The notes under the pieces: generated by a model
What the model saw: the letters and a program-made list of their open reading frames with translations, nothing else
What the model was told of the DNA's origin: nothing
Database searches by the model: none
Shown: in pieces, positions 1 through 11,012 of the stretch
How positions within the stretch are numbered: position 1 is the first letter of the stretch
Layout: each line of letters opens with the position of its first letter
Origin: an uncultured Clostridia bacterium
GTDB taxonomy: Bacteria; Bacillota; Clostridia; Oscillospirales; Ruminococcaceae
Reading direction: 5' to 3'
Assembly (NCBI GenBank): GCA_944386285.1
Contig: CALXAM010000007.1
Coordinates: 1-64,000 of the forward strand
Length of the DNA stretch: 64,000 bases
Made by a program: the position numbers and the translations under genes

Positions 1-77
1 TCTTTGCTCCACTTCCGATGTGGTGTCCCTTTCTTTCCCATTCCTATTCCTCCTTTTTCTCTTATTTTACTACGAAA

Positions 78-111
78 AAGTAGACACCCACACTTTTGTG
101 AGTGTCTACTT
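78..111 (-). terminator. Terminator of gdhA
   Basis: An inverted repeat with 10-base arms (AAGTAGACAC and GTGTCTACTT) lies downstream of gdhA. Read on the minus strand, the second arm runs into a T-rich tract, as in an intrinsic terminator. The plus-strand side is also moderately T-rich, so it may work in both directions. Confidence 0.7.
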
Positions 112-124
112 TCATTTTACAGGT

Positions 125-155
125 GCACCGGAATATTCTTTCCGGTGCTTCTTTT
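125..155 (+). terminator. Hairpin with plus-strand T tract
   Basis: GCACCGGAA and TTCCGGTGC form a perfect 9-bp stem followed on the plus strand by TTCTTTTTT. This suits a terminator for transcription entering from the left edge, converging on gdhA. The gene it would serve lies outside the window. Confidence 0.55.
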
Positions 156-183
156 TTATTGAGAAAGCATGTATCAAAAAAAC

Positions 184-1665
<1,482 letters not shown>

Positions 1666-1805
1666 TCATTTGTTAAAATACCGTAAAACCAAAAGACAAG
1701 CATTGTGTTTTGCAACACAGCAGCTTAAAAACTGCAAAATCAGAAATAGATCTGCACTTTTGCTTCAGAAATACGAAAGATTTCATTTTTGCTCTGCCAA
1801 AACGA

Positions 1806-1834
1806 TTGCATTTTGCTTGTTTGTGCGGTATGAT
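1806..1834 (+). promoter_or_regulatory. Promoter of the Nudix gene
   Basis: TTGCAT and TATGAT with a 17-base spacer, about 40 bases upstream of the Nudix start codon. Divergent to the gdhA promoter. Confidence 0.75.
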
Positions 1835-1873
1835 AAACACAAATCAACAAGGTTTTGAGAGGAAGGATTCAAT

Positions 1874-2434
1874 ATGGATCAGTCGTCATTTACGGAAACA
1901 CATGTTTCAACCAGACGGATCTATGAGGGAAAAATTATCAATGTACGTGTAGACGACGTGCTGTTACCAAATGGAAATGAAGCTGTGCGTGAAATTGTCG
2001 AGCACAACGGTGCTTCTTGTGTTGTGCCCGTCACAGACGATGGCAAAGTATATATGGTACGTCAGTACCGCTATCCTTTTGCACGGATGGTGCTGGAAAT
2101 TCCAGCTGGAAAACTGGATGCAGGGGAATCACCGGTAGACGCAGCAAACCGCGAACTTGAAGAGGAAATCGGCATGCGTGCATCGGAACTTGTTTATATG
2201 GGCGAGTTCTGTCCGTCGGTTGCATACGATACAGAAGTGATTCATATGTATCTGGCAACCGGATTGACACCATCTGTTCAGCATCTGGATGATGATGAGT
2301 TTTTGCGTGTTGAAATGTATGATCTGGATGAAGTTGTCCGTATGGCAATGGACAATGAACTCATTGACGGAAAAACAATTGCCGCCATTTTAAAAGCAAA
2401 ACGCATTCTTGAAACAAACAGCGCAAAGGCTTGA
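1874..2434 (+). CDS. Nudix hydrolase, ADP-ribose pyrophosphatase type
   Basis: Nudix-family pyrophosphohydrolase of 186 aa. The Nudix box (residues 79-101) fits G-x5-E-x7-RE-x2-EE-x-G, with E85 and the RELEEE helix supplying the metal ligands. The N-terminal strands before the box and the size resemble NudF-type ADP-ribose pyrophosphatases, which split ADP-ribose to AMP and ribose 5-phosphate; this substrate is inferred. A GAGAGGAAGG ribosome site precedes the ATG. Its stop codon overlaps the -35 box of the alaS promoter, so it forms a single-gene unit. Confidence 0.9.
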   Translation: MDQSSFTETHVSTRRIYEGKIINVRVDDVLLPNGNEAVREIVEHNGASCVVPVTDDGKVYMVRQYRYPFARMVLEIPAGKLDAGESPVDAANRELEEEIGMRASELVYMGEFCPSVAYDTEVIHMYLATGLTPSVQHLDDDEFLRVEMYDLDEVVRMAMDNELIDGKTIAAILKAKRILETNSAKA

Positions 2435-2459
2435 CAAATCGGGCATCGGCGCGTATACT
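2431..2459 (+). promoter_or_regulatory. alaS promoter, overlapping the Nudix stop codon
   Basis: Consensus TTGACA (2431-2436) and TATACT (2454-2459) with a 17-base spacer. The TGA stop of the preceding gene (2432-2434) lies inside the -35 box. It would drive the T-box leader and the alaS operon. Confidence 0.88.
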
Positions 2460-2462
2460 TAA

Positions 2463-2731
2463 AGGCAAATCGGATGATAGAAAATGACTGTGAACGGAAC
2501 GGATTTGCCAATGTATTCAGTCAAAGAGACAAAGCGGATGGTGAAAGCTTTGGAATACGGCAAAACTCCTGCTCTCCGCGAGTCCGACGATGAAAATCGC
2601 CGCGCTTATGCCAGCGTTATCGGCAGCAAAAGCGGTGCTGCATCAATGTGCAGCACAATCCGGGTGGTACCACGGAAACGCACAGGCGTCTTCGTCCCAG
2701 TTGATGGGAGGAAGGCGCTTTTTTGATTTTC
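2463..2731 (+). promoter_or_regulatory. T-box riboswitch, alanine specific
   Basis: Leader RNA that senses uncharged tRNA-Ala and controls read-through into alaS. The T-box bulge sequence GGGTGGTACCACGG (about 2662-2675) is diagnostic. Stem I features are present: GGATGGTGAAAGC resembles the distal loop motif and is followed by a purine-rich specifier region. The terminator is the GCG-rich hairpin ending in GGAAGGCGCTTTTTT (to about 2725). The likely specifier is GCT at about 2571, but this needs a covariance model. A pair of arms GGCAAATC (about 2463) and GATTTGCC (about 2500) forms an additional 5' helix. Confidence 0.9.
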
Positions 2732-2770
2732 CCCATCCGAGCAAATTTTATTTTTGGAGGAATCTCTTTC

Positions 2771-5419
2771 ATGGAATGGACATCTCTTAACGATTTGCGG
2801 GAAAAGTATCTTTCCTTTTTTGAAAGCAAAAACCATACACGGTTAAAAAGCTTCCCGCTCATCCCGATTAACGACAATAGTTTGTTTTTAATTAACTCTG
2901 GCATGGCGCCGATGAAAAAATACTTCCTCGGACAGGAAACACCGCCCAATACCCGTGTTACCACCTGCCAGAAATGTATCCGTACTCCGGACATTGAGAA
3001 TGTCGGTAAGACAGCACGTCATGGTACTTTCTTTGAGATGCTCGGTAACTTCTCGTTTGGTGACTATTTTAAACGGGAAGCAATTACATGGGCATGGGAA
3101 TTTTTCACCGAAGTATTAAAAATGCCGAAAGAAAAGCTGTATGTCTCTGTCTATTTAGAGGACGATGAGGCATATGACATCTGGACAAAGGAAGTCGGTG
3201 TCGAAGAATCGCACATGGTGCGCATGGGCAAAGAGGACAACTTCTGGGAGCATGGTACCGGTCCGTGTGGTCCATGCTCGGAAATTTATTTTGACCGCGG
3301 CGAAGACAAAGGCTGCGGCAGTCCGGACTGTCACGTCGGCTGTGAGTGTGACCGTTTTGTCGAGGTGTGGAACCTCGTGTTCTCACAGTTTGATTCTGAT
3401 GGCAATGGTCACTATGCGCCGCTTGCACAGAAAAACATCGACACCGGTATGGGCCTTGAGCGGTTGGCTTGTGTCATGCAGGGCGTCGACAACCTGTTTG
3501 AAGTTGATACCATTCAAAACATCATGAATCATATTAGTAAAATTGCCGGCGTCACCTATCACGAAGACGAGAAAAAGGATATTTCCCTGCGCGTCATTAC
3601 GGACCATATCCGTTCCACTACCTTTATGATCGCAGATGGTGTCATGCCGTCCAATGAAGGACGCGGCTATGTGTTGCGCCGTCTTTTACGCCGTGCTGCG
3701 CGTCATGGACGTCTGCTCGGTATCACGAAACCATTTTTGTATGAAGTGGTAGAAACAGTTGCACGTGAAAATCACGCAGCTTATCCGGAGCTTTCTGAAA
3801 AAGTAGAGTATATCAGCCGTATGGTGAAAAACGAAGAAGAAAGCTTTTCCAAAACGATTGAAAAAGGCTTCGAACTGTTAAATCAGATGATCGATGAAAT
3901 CGATACCGCTTCTGTTGAACGTCCAGTTCTTGCCGGAACACAGGCATTTCGTCTGTATGATACCTATGGATTCCCGCTTGACTTGACCCGTGAGATCATT
4001 GCAGAACACGGAATTCAAGTGGATGAGGAAGAATTTGTTCGTTTGATGAATGAACAGCGCGAACGTGCCCGCAATGCACGTGCAACCGGCGATGCGTTTG
4101 GCGTAGGCGATGATTCCCTCTCCGATCTGACCGAGGACACCGTGTTTGTCGGCTATGAACAGACCGAGTGTGACGCAGTCATCCGTGCCATCCTGTTCGA
4201 GGGTGAACGTGTGGGAACCGCACTTGCAGGTCAGAAAGTTGTTGTCGTTACCGACACTACCCCGTTCTATGCAGAAAGCGGCGGTCAGGTTGCCGACAAA
4301 GGCGTCATCACCGCAGACGGTGTGCGTTTAAATGTATATGACGTACAGAAATCGAACGCAGGCGCACAGATTTTACATCTCTGCGAAGTAAAAGAGGGCA
4401 CCGTAAACGTTGGTGACCATGTCTACATGGATGTAAACAATGCGCTTCGTGATGCGATTGCAAGAAATCACACCTGTGCACACTTGCTCCACGCAGCACT
4501 CCGCAAGGTGCTCGGCAACCACGTACATCAGGCAGGCCAGCTTGTCAACGCACGTGAATTACGTTTTGACTTCTCCCACTTTGAAGCAATGACCCGCGAA
4601 GAGCTTGACCGTGTTGAACAGGAAGTCAACCGTGTCATTTTGAACGCAGTACCGGTTCTGCGCTATGAGACCGATATCCAGTCGGCAAAAGACAAAGGCG
4701 CAATGGCATTGTTTGGTGAAAAATATGGTGAGCGTGTACGTGTATGCGAAGTGGGCGACTTCTCGATTGAGTTGTGCGGCGGTACGCATGTCGAAAACAG
4801 CGCAAAAATCGGCTTGTTCAAGATTCTTTCTGAAAGCTCGGTTGCCGCAGGTGTGCGCCGTATCGAAGCAGTTACAGGCTACGGTGTACTCGATCTGATC
4901 TCCGCACAGGAATCTCTGATCCAAAAAACAGCAGAGAACTTGAAAGCGCCGAACATGATGGAAGTGGCAAATCGTGCTGCACAGGTCATGACAGAACTGA
5001 AAGAAAAAACAAATGAAGTGTCTGCACTGACCCAGAAAATTGCGGACAGCAAAATCGAAGGCTTGTTTGAAAACATCCAGCGCATCGGTGAGATCGGTTA
5101 TGTCACCGCAATGTTCAGCGGAACAAAATCAGATTCTCTGCGTGTGCTTGGCGATAAGATCAAAGAACGCGCACCGAAATGTGTGACACTGCTTGTGGGT
5201 GTCAACGAAGGCAAAGGCACCATGCTGTGCGTCTGCGGCAAAGATGCAGTAGCTGCCGGTGCACATGCAGGCAAGATCGTTGGCAAAGCAGCCGCAGTTG
5301 CAGGCGGTAAGGGCGGCGGACGTCCGGATAGTGCAATGGCCGGTATTGCACAGCTTGATAAAATTGATGAAGCTTTCCTGGCACTGCCGGAAATTTTGAA
5401 AGAATTTATCAACCAATAA
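2771..5419 (+). CDS. alaS: Alanyl-tRNA synthetase
   Basis: Class II synthetase (882 aa) that charges tRNA-Ala. It contains the aminoacylation core with RRAARHGR, the editing domain with HTCAHLLH and CGGTHV zinc/editing motifs, and a C-terminal DHHA1 region (GKAAAVAGGKGGGRPDSA). A Cys-rich insert (CGSPDCHVGCEC) lies in the core, as is common in the family. The frame is open upstream to 2723, but GGAGG at 2756-2760 and homology of MEWTSLNDLR to AlaRS N-termini fix the start at 2771. First gene of a plus-strand run reaching rnmV or further; controlled by the T-box. Confidence 0.98.
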   Translation: MEWTSLNDLREKYLSFFESKNHTRLKSFPLIPINDNSLFLINSGMAPMKKYFLGQETPPNTRVTTCQKCIRTPDIENVGKTARHGTFFEMLGNFSFGDYFKREAITWAWEFFTEVLKMPKEKLYVSVYLEDDEAYDIWTKEVGVEESHMVRMGKEDNFWEHGTGPCGPCSEIYFDRGEDKGCGSPDCHVGCECDRFVEVWNLVFSQFDSDGNGHYAPLAQKNIDTGMGLERLACVMQGVDNLFEVDTIQNIMNHISKIAGVTYHEDEKKDISLRVITDHIRSTTFMIADGVMPSNEGRGYVLRRLLRRAARHGRLLGITKPFLYEVVETVARENHAAYPELSEKVEYISRMVKNEEESFSKTIEKGFELLNQMIDEIDTASVERPVLAGTQAFRLYDTYGFPLDLTREIIAEHGIQVDEEEFVRLMNEQRERARNARATGDAFGVGDDSLSDLTEDTVFVGYEQTECDAVIRAILFEGERVGTALAGQKVVVVTDTTPFYAESGGQVADKGVITADGVRLNVYDVQKSNAGAQILHLCEVKEGTVNVGDHVYMDVNNALRDAIARNHTCAHLLHAALRKVLGNHVHQAGQLVNARELRFDFSHFEAMTREELDRVEQEVNRVILNAVPVLRYETDIQSAKDKGAMALFGEKYGERVRVCEVGDFSIELCGGTHVENSAKIGLFKILSESSVAAGVRRIEAVTGYGVLDLISAQESLIQKTAENLKAPNMMEVANRAAQVMTELKEKTNEVSALTQKIADSKIEGLFENIQRIGEIGYVTAMFSGTKSDSLRVLGDKIKERAPKCVTLLVGVNEGKGTMLCVCGKDAVAAGAHAGKIVGKAAAVAGGKGGGRPDSAMAGIAQLDKIDEAFLALPEILKEFINQ

Positions 5420-5437
5420 GAAAGGGGCTTTCTTACA

Positions 5438-5776
5438 ATGGACTGTATCTTTTGTAAAATCATTGCCGGAGAAATTCCATCTAAGAAACTGTATGAAGAC
5501 GAAGATGTACTGGCTTTTTTGGATGTTTCACCACAGGCGCCGGTTCATTTCCTTGTAATTCCAAAAGAACACATTGAAAGCATGGCAGCAATCACACCGC
5601 AAAACAGCGCAATTCTCGCAAAAATAGGCGAAGTAATCGCGAAACTTGCAAAAGAACAACATCTTGAGGACGGATTCCGTGTGATTACCAACACCGGTGT
5701 CAACGGTGCGCAATCCGTAAAACATCTTCATTTTCACGTCCTTGGCGGCGTAAAACTCAGTGAATCGCTCTGTTAA
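5438..5776 (+). CDS. HIT family nucleotide hydrolase (Hint type)
   Basis: Histidine-triad protein of 112 aa. The HLHFH motif (H96, H98, H100) is the catalytic triad of Hint-like purine nucleoside phosphoramidases. The N-terminal CIFCKIIAGEIPS block is typical of bacterial Hint proteins. Sits 18 bases after alaS and overlaps the annotated start of comEC by 17 bases, so the three genes are probably co-transcribed. The physiological substrate is not visible from sequence. Confidence 0.95.
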   Translation: MDCIFCKIIAGEIPSKKLYEDEDVLAFLDVSPQAPVHFLVIPKEHIESMAAITPQNSAILAKIGEVIAKLAKEQHLEDGFRVITNTGVNGAQSVKHLHFHVLGGVKLSESLC

Positions 5777-7919
5777 AAATCTATCTTTCCTTCTTTTGGA
5801 GGAACGGCCATTAGCCGCAGTTGGAATGTCCTTTCTGGCTGCGGCTTTTGCCGTTTCTTTTTTTGACCTTTCTTTGTCGATTTTTGTCGGATTTTGTATT
5901 TTATCTGTATTATTATGTATCGTATTGTTTCATCGTGCACCCAGAATTTCACTCCGAATTGCCGCTGCGATTTGTGGTGCAGTATTCTTGTTCTGTTTTC
6001 AGTACACACGCTTTGATCTCTCTTCTTTTGAAAATCAGACGATTTCACTGACTGGCCATGCAGTCGATACCGAACAAACCAATGCAAACACCAAATTTAT
6101 ATTGGAGTCCGCACATTTGAATGGTCAAACACGTACATTTCGTGTCATGGTCTACATGCGAGGAGAACCGACATGGGAAGATGGGGACACGGTAGATATT
6201 ACTGCATCGGTATTTACTGCAGAGAAAACAGACGCCTTTGACTCTTACCGATTTTTGCACGATAATAATTTGGCCGGAACTGTTTGGGCTTCCGATGCAG
6301 TTGTAATCGAAACGGGAAGTCCGCCGCCGATGACACGATTCAAACAACTCAAAAACATGTTATCCGATATCATTCGTGCACAAGTTCCGGGTGAAGAAGG
6401 CGCACTGCTTAGCGCAATGTTATTCGGTGACACAGAAAATCTTTCTGATTTGACGATATCTTCCTTTCAAGCAGCAGGCATTGCACATTTATTCAGCGTA
6501 TCGGGATTTCATATTACACTTTTTTCGCTGTTCTTAAAACGGTTTCTCCAAAGGCTTCACCTTTCCCGTAGGAAAAGTGCGTTTTTTGCACTTGTCGGTG
6601 CGTGGAGCTATGTGCTATTATCCGGCGCCCAAATCCCGGCGGTTCGTGCCGGAATTATGGCAACTGCTGTGCTGATCGGAGAACTCGTCGGACGCAGAAG
6701 TGATGCGGTCAACAGTTTATTCGGTGCAGGTTTATTGATCGTCTTATTGTCTCCTTGGTCGATTACGTCCGCAAGCTTTTTGCTTTCTTTTTCGGCGACA
6801 TTCGGACTTTGTGTGTTGTCTCCTGCGCTGATGCGTACTGTCAAGATGATTTTACCAATCAAAGTGCGGGTATTCACAACCATTCTTTCGTCTGTTTGTG
6901 CCTCTATCTCTTGTTCGATCTCCATTCTATTTGTCACTGCGTATTTTTTCGGCGGAATCAGCTTGATCTCTCCGATTGCCAATCTGTTAACCATCTTCCT
7001 TGTTCCATCGTCTCTTTTGTTAACGCTTATCGGCTTTCTTCCCGGAATGGATCTTTTTACTTCACTGGCATCCGCACTTCTTCGCCTTTTCTGTCAACTG
7101 GTTGAAACATTATCGAAACTGCCTTATGCTTTTTTCGGATTTTCTACACCGCAGGGCGAAATCGCACTCGTGGTGTTTGGCATGATATTTGTCGGATTTA
7201 TTCTCTTCCTTCCAAAACTGCGTCACCATAGCATTCGTTTTATTTTCTTCTTGCTGGCTGGCATAACGGTCTTCTTATTCGTGTCTGAACAAAACAACAT
7301 GCAAACATCTATGATTTCAACCTTTTCCTATTCCGATGAAATGCAGGCGGTTGTCTGTGCGCAAAACGGAGAAGCCGACGTTATTTTATTAGGCGGCGCA
7401 CGGGACTATGGCACTTCCCTGTTATCATTTTTAAGAGCAAGAAATATAAAAACCATTCGATCGCTCATTTTTACAGACCCATCAAACAGTTCGATCACAC
7501 CGGTTTATTTTCTCAATCAAACGCTTGGCATTGAATATGTCGTTTTGCATCGGGAAAACGTATTATACGAACCACTCAGAGATGCCGGAATGCAAACAAT
7601 TACATTTTCAAACAATATTTCACGTCCCATTTTCGGTGACCTGTTGGTGTTGTGCAATGAATCAGGGGTTGTCACCGTGAAAATGAAGAAATACAACGTA
7701 ACCGTCTCTATATCAACCGATCAGATTGTTTCAGATGCGCAAGTGCAATTCTTACGTGTAAACAATTTGAAAACACTATATACAACAGAGGAAATTTATT
7801 CTATAATAATGAAGGCACCGCCCGATTTTACCCTTTCGGGCGGAACCAACGCGTTTTTCAGTGATCCGTCTATAACAATTTGGATCGCCCCGTCGGGCAA
7901 TATTTCTGTGTGGAGGTGA
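5760..7919 (+). CDS. comEC: ComEC/Rec2 family DNA-uptake channel, degenerate C-terminal domain
   Basis: Polytopic membrane protein (719 aa) with the N-terminal DUF4131-like region and the competence domain (GDTENLSDLTISSFQAAGIAHLFSVSG region), followed by about ten membrane segments. The C-terminal ~200 residues occupy the place of the metallo-beta-lactamase-like nuclease domain, but the metal-binding HxHxDH is absent: the equivalent stretch reads IFTDPSNSSIT. The start is uncertain. GTG at 5760 overlaps the HIT gene and has a weak ribosome site; ATG at 5826 is the alternative. The position just before holA is the usual one for comEC. Uptake function is inferred. Confidence 0.88.
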   Translation: MNRSVKNLSFLLLEERPLAAVGMSFLAAAFAVSFFDLSLSIFVGFCILSVLLCIVLFHRAPRISLRIAAAICGAVFLFCFQYTRFDLSSFENQTISLTGHAVDTEQTNANTKFILESAHLNGQTRTFRVMVYMRGEPTWEDGDTVDITASVFTAEKTDAFDSYRFLHDNNLAGTVWASDAVVIETGSPPPMTRFKQLKNMLSDIIRAQVPGEEGALLSAMLFGDTENLSDLTISSFQAAGIAHLFSVSGFHITLFSLFLKRFLQRLHLSRRKSAFFALVGAWSYVLLSGAQIPAVRAGIMATAVLIGELVGRRSDAVNSLFGAGLLIVLLSPWSITSASFLLSFSATFGLCVLSPALMRTVKMILPIKVRVFTTILSSVCASISCSISILFVTAYFFGGISLISPIANLLTIFLVPSSLLLTLIGFLPGMDLFTSLASALLRLFCQLVETLSKLPYAFFGFSTPQGEIALVVFGMIFVGFILFLPKLRHHSIRFIFFLLAGITVFLFVSEQNNMQTSMISTFSYSDEMQAVVCAQNGEADVILLGGARDYGTSLLSFLRARNIKTIRSLIFTDPSNSSITPVYFLNQTLGIEYVVLHRENVLYEPLRDAGMQTITFSNNISRPIFGDLLVLCNESGVVTVKMKKYNVTVSISTDQIVSDAQVQFLRVNNLKTLYTTEEIYSIIMKAPPDFTLSGGTNAFFSDPSITIWIAPSGNISVWR

Positions 7920-7923
7920 ATCG

Positions 7924-8991
7924 ATGCCGGTTTTAGAAGATCGCGCACTGATGGAAGCGCTGAAATCAAAAAAGATTTCGAATGTCTATTACTTGTATGG
8001 TGCAGAACCGGCATTCACACTGGCAGCACTCAAAAAAATCAATATGCGCGTTGATACCGGCAGTTTTGACGAATTTAATCGGATTACATTTGACGGTGAT
8101 CGGTTGTCGGTTGAAGCCTTGGCAGAACATTGCGAAACACTTCCTATGATGGCGCCGCAGAAACTTTTGCTTGTACGAGATTTAAACGCAGACAAGCTTA
8201 CAGAGTCATCACTCACACAGTTGCTTGAAGTAATCTTAAATATTCCCGATACATCGGTGCTTGTATTTTGCTGCACTGTATTTGATCCCGGAGAAAAAAA
8301 GGTCTCCGCAAAAAATAAAAAACTCATTGATGCAGTGAAAAAAGCGGGCATTGTCTGCCGGTTTGATCCAAAAGATGCAAATACCATTTGCCGCGCACTT
8401 TGTGAACGTGCCGCAAAGCAATATATTCGCTTAGAAATCGATACAGCACAAATGCTTATTGAACGTTGTGGTTCAAATTACAGTACCCTGCTGAATGAAG
8501 TGGATAAGTTATGCGCCTATGTCCAAGAAGGCGAGATTACGAAACAAGATATTCTGTTATGCTGTACGCCCTCCGCTGAGGCCGGCGCATTTACATTGGC
8601 AAAACAACTATTGCTTTCTCAATACGGGGCTGCGTTGGAAACGCTTGATAAACTGTTTTATCTAAAACAGCCGCCGGCATCGATTACAGCGGCGCTTTCA
8701 ATGGCTTTTGCCGACATCTACCGTGCAAAAGTTGCGATTGCTGCAAAAAAGAACACCGATGAAGTTGCCTCCGATTTTTCTTATCCGAAAAATCGTCTGT
8801 TTGCAGTGCGAAATGCCTATCGTGATGCAAACCGGTTTTCATTGTCACAGATTCATGCCTGTATTGATGCACTATACCGTGCAGACCGCAGTATTAAATC
8901 ATCGAAGGCGGACAATCGGCTGATTTTGGAGCAAATGATCGGAGAAATCGCACAAATGATGCGTTCAGAAAGGAATTCATGGACAAAATAA
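7924..8991 (+). CDS. holA: DNA polymerase III subunit delta
   Basis: Clamp-loader delta subunit, 355 aa. The N-terminal YYLYGAEPAFTLAALKKI matches HolA, with the degenerate AAA+ fold and the C-terminal collar region to residue ~350. It opens the sliding clamp and takes part in chromosome replication. GGAGGTGAATCG precedes the ATG, four bases after the comEC stop, and its end overlaps rnmV by 13 bases, so translation is likely coupled. comEC-holA is a very common pair in Firmicutes. Confidence 0.93.
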   Translation: MPVLEDRALMEALKSKKISNVYYLYGAEPAFTLAALKKINMRVDTGSFDEFNRITFDGDRLSVEALAEHCETLPMMAPQKLLLVRDLNADKLTESSLTQLLEVILNIPDTSVLVFCCTVFDPGEKKVSAKNKKLIDAVKKAGIVCRFDPKDANTICRALCERAAKQYIRLEIDTAQMLIERCGSNYSTLLNEVDKLCAYVQEGEITKQDILLCCTPSAEAGAFTLAKQLLLSQYGAALETLDKLFYLKQPPASITAALSMAFADIYRAKVAIAAKKNTDEVASDFSYPKNRLFAVRNAYRDANRFSLSQIHACIDALYRADRSIKSSKADNRLILEQMIGEIAQMMRSERNSWTK

Positions 8992-9578
8992 AAGTATCCC
9001 GCGCCGTTATTGTAGAGGGGCGCTATGATAAAATCAAACTTTCGTCTTTGATTGACGGTATCATCATACAGACAGATGGTTTTAGAATTTACAAGGATAA
9101 GGAAAAGGCTGCAATGATTCGCGCACTTGCAAAGAAGCGCGGACTGCTTGTGATCACTGATTCTGATCGAGCGGGATTTCAGCTGCGCGGCTTTATTCGC
9201 TCGATCGCGAAAGATGCCGATATTCGCCATGTATACATCCCACAAATCAAAGGGAAAGAAAAACGGAAAGCCATCCCCGGAAAAGAGCACCTGCTCGGCG
9301 TGGAGGGCATGGATGCAGACTGTCTGCGCAAACTGATTGAACAAGCGGGGGCACTCGATCATGAATCATCTCCCCCCTCTCGCCCCATTACAAAACTTGA
9401 TTTTTATGAAGATGGTCTTTCCGGTGGAACCGATGCGAAGCAAAAACGAGAAGCACTGTTAAAAAAACTCGGACTTCCGACTTATCTTTCACAAAACAGT
9501 CTGCTTTCTGTGATCAATGGGCTTGTTTCATATGAACAATACCAGATGCTATGCAAACAAATAGAGGAGGAACAGTAA
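8979..9578 (+). CDS. rnmV: Ribonuclease M5 (Toprim nuclease)
   Basis: Toprim-domain endonuclease of 199 aa. It has the Toprim glutamate in VEGRYD (E13) and the DSDRAG acidic motif (residues 61-66), followed by the conserved HVYIPQIKGKEKRK and VEG segments of RNase M5. The family matures 5S rRNA precursors. Starts inside the end of holA, and a good GGAGGAA site for the next gene lies at its end. Family assignment is firm; the 5S rRNA role is known from Bacillus. Confidence 0.92.
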   Translation: MDKIKVSRAVIVEGRYDKIKLSSLIDGIIIQTDGFRIYKDKEKAAMIRALAKKRGLLVITDSDRAGFQLRGFIRSIAKDADIRHVYIPQIKGKEKRKAIPGKEHLLGVEGMDADCLRKLIEQAGALDHESSPPSRPITKLDFYEDGLSGGTDAKQKREALLKKLGLPTYLSQNSLLSVINGLVSYEQYQMLCKQIEEEQ

Positions 9579-9582
9579 CAAC

Positions 9583-10992
9583 ATGGTTTTTTCAAGTATG
9601 ACGTTTTTGTTCGGCTTTTTGCCGATCGTACTGCTGATTTATTATATTTCGCCCAAAAAAGTGAAGAATCTCATCATTATGATTTCGGGCATCTTGTTTT
9701 ATGCATGGGGTGAACCACTCTATGTGTTTGTAATGCTTTTAACGATTCTTGTCGACTACTTTGCCGGTCTTTTAATGGATCGGTTTGACGCATTTCCAAA
9801 GCGAAGACTTGCAATCCTCATTGTGTCAGTCGTATTGAATCTCGGAATTTTGTGTGTATTTAAATATGGATCATTCCTCATTCAAAACATCAATGCACTA
9901 CTGGGAACCGAAATTTTTGATCCGCAGCTGCCACTGCCGATTGGTATTTCATTTTATACGTTCCAGGCAATGTCTTATACCATTGATCTGTATCGCCGGA
10001 GCATTCGGGTACAAAAAAGCATTATCAATTTTACCGGTTATGTCACCTTATTCCCGCAGTTAATTGCAGGTCCTATCGTACGTTACAGCGATGTTGAGGA
10101 ACAAATTAACGAACGTGAAATCTCTATGAGCAAAACTGCCGACGGTATCAGCATTTTTATCCGCGGCCTTGCGAAAAAATTGATTCTTGCAAATAACATC
10201 GGTGCAGTTTGGACATTGGTAAAATGTATGGATTATCAAACACTTCCTGTTCTGACCGCATGGATTGGTATTCTGGCGTTTACGTTTCAGATTTACTATG
10301 ATTTCTCCGGCTATTCGGATATGGCAATCGGTCTTGGAAAAATGCTCGGCTTCGATTTTCCGGCGAACTTCAATCATCCCTATCTTTCAAAGAGTGTGTC
10401 CGAATTTTGGCGTCGCTGGCATATGACGCTCGGCTCATGGTTCTTGTCATATGTGTATATCCCACTGGGCGGCAATCGAGTCGGCAAACTAAAACTCGTA
10501 CGAAATACGCTGATTGTCTGGATGCTCACCGGACTGTGGCACGGCGCAAGCTGGAACTTTGTGTTGTGGGGACTCTATTTTGGTGTGCTCATTTTACTCG
10601 AAAAATTATTCTTGGGAAAACTATTGCAGAAGCTTCCACGCGTAGTACAATGGCTTTATGCATTTCTCCTTGTCGTGTTCGGATGGGTGCTGTTTGAAAT
10701 GACCAGCCTCTCTTCCATCGGCTCGTTCTTCGGTGCGTTGTTCGGCGTAAATGGTGCAGCGCTCTTTGATCGGCAGTCAATCTATCTTTTCCTGTCCAAT
10801 ATTTTGCTGTTTATCGTCTGTGCATTCTGCTCTACAAACGTTTCACGTCGTATTTATCACTTCGTCCGTGATAAATGGGCGATTTGGTGTGCAAATGCAA
10901 TGCGGCTTGGACTGGATGTTGTATTGTTTGCTGTTTCCATTTGTTATGTCGTAACTTCCACTTACAATCCATTTTTGTATTTTAATTTCTGA
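9583..10992 (+). CDS. MBOAT family O-acyltransferase (AlgI/DltB-like)
   Basis: Membrane-bound O-acyltransferase, 469 aa, with about ten transmembrane helices. The catalytic histidine lies in LWHGASWNFVLWG, and upstream are the conserved PQLIAGPIVRY and FWRRWHMTLGSWF signatures of the AlgI group. AlgI proteins pass acetyl groups across the membrane to an extracellular acetylation partner. The next gene encodes such a DHHW partner, so the pair probably acetylates a cell-surface polymer. The polymer is unknown. GGAGGAAC precedes the ATG. Confidence 0.93.
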   Translation: MVFSSMTFLFGFLPIVLLIYYISPKKVKNLIIMISGILFYAWGEPLYVFVMLLTILVDYFAGLLMDRFDAFPKRRLAILIVSVVLNLGILCVFKYGSFLIQNINALLGTEIFDPQLPLPIGISFYTFQAMSYTIDLYRRSIRVQKSIINFTGYVTLFPQLIAGPIVRYSDVEEQINEREISMSKTADGISIFIRGLAKKLILANNIGAVWTLVKCMDYQTLPVLTAWIGILAFTFQIYYDFSGYSDMAIGLGKMLGFDFPANFNHPYLSKSVSEFWRRWHMTLGSWFLSYVYIPLGGNRVGKLKLVRNTLIVWMLTGLWHGASWNFVLWGLYFGVLILLEKLFLGKLLQKLPRVVQWLYAFLLVVFGWVLFEMTSLSSIGSFFGALFGVNGAALFDRQSIYLFLSNILLFIVCAFCSTNVSRRIYHFVRDKWAIWCANAMRLGLDVVLFAVSICYVVTSTYNPFLYFNF

Positions 10993-11012
10993 TGAAAGGA
11001 GCAGGTTTCTCT

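Noticed and set aside
2484-2726. An 80-codon frame between the Nudix gene and alaS
   Set aside because: It covers the T-box leader, including the T-box motif and terminator. The start has no good ribosome site.
5098-5463. A 121-codon minus-strand frame opposite alaS
   Set aside because: It is a shadow of the alaS coding frame. Low-complexity A/S/P content and no ribosome site.
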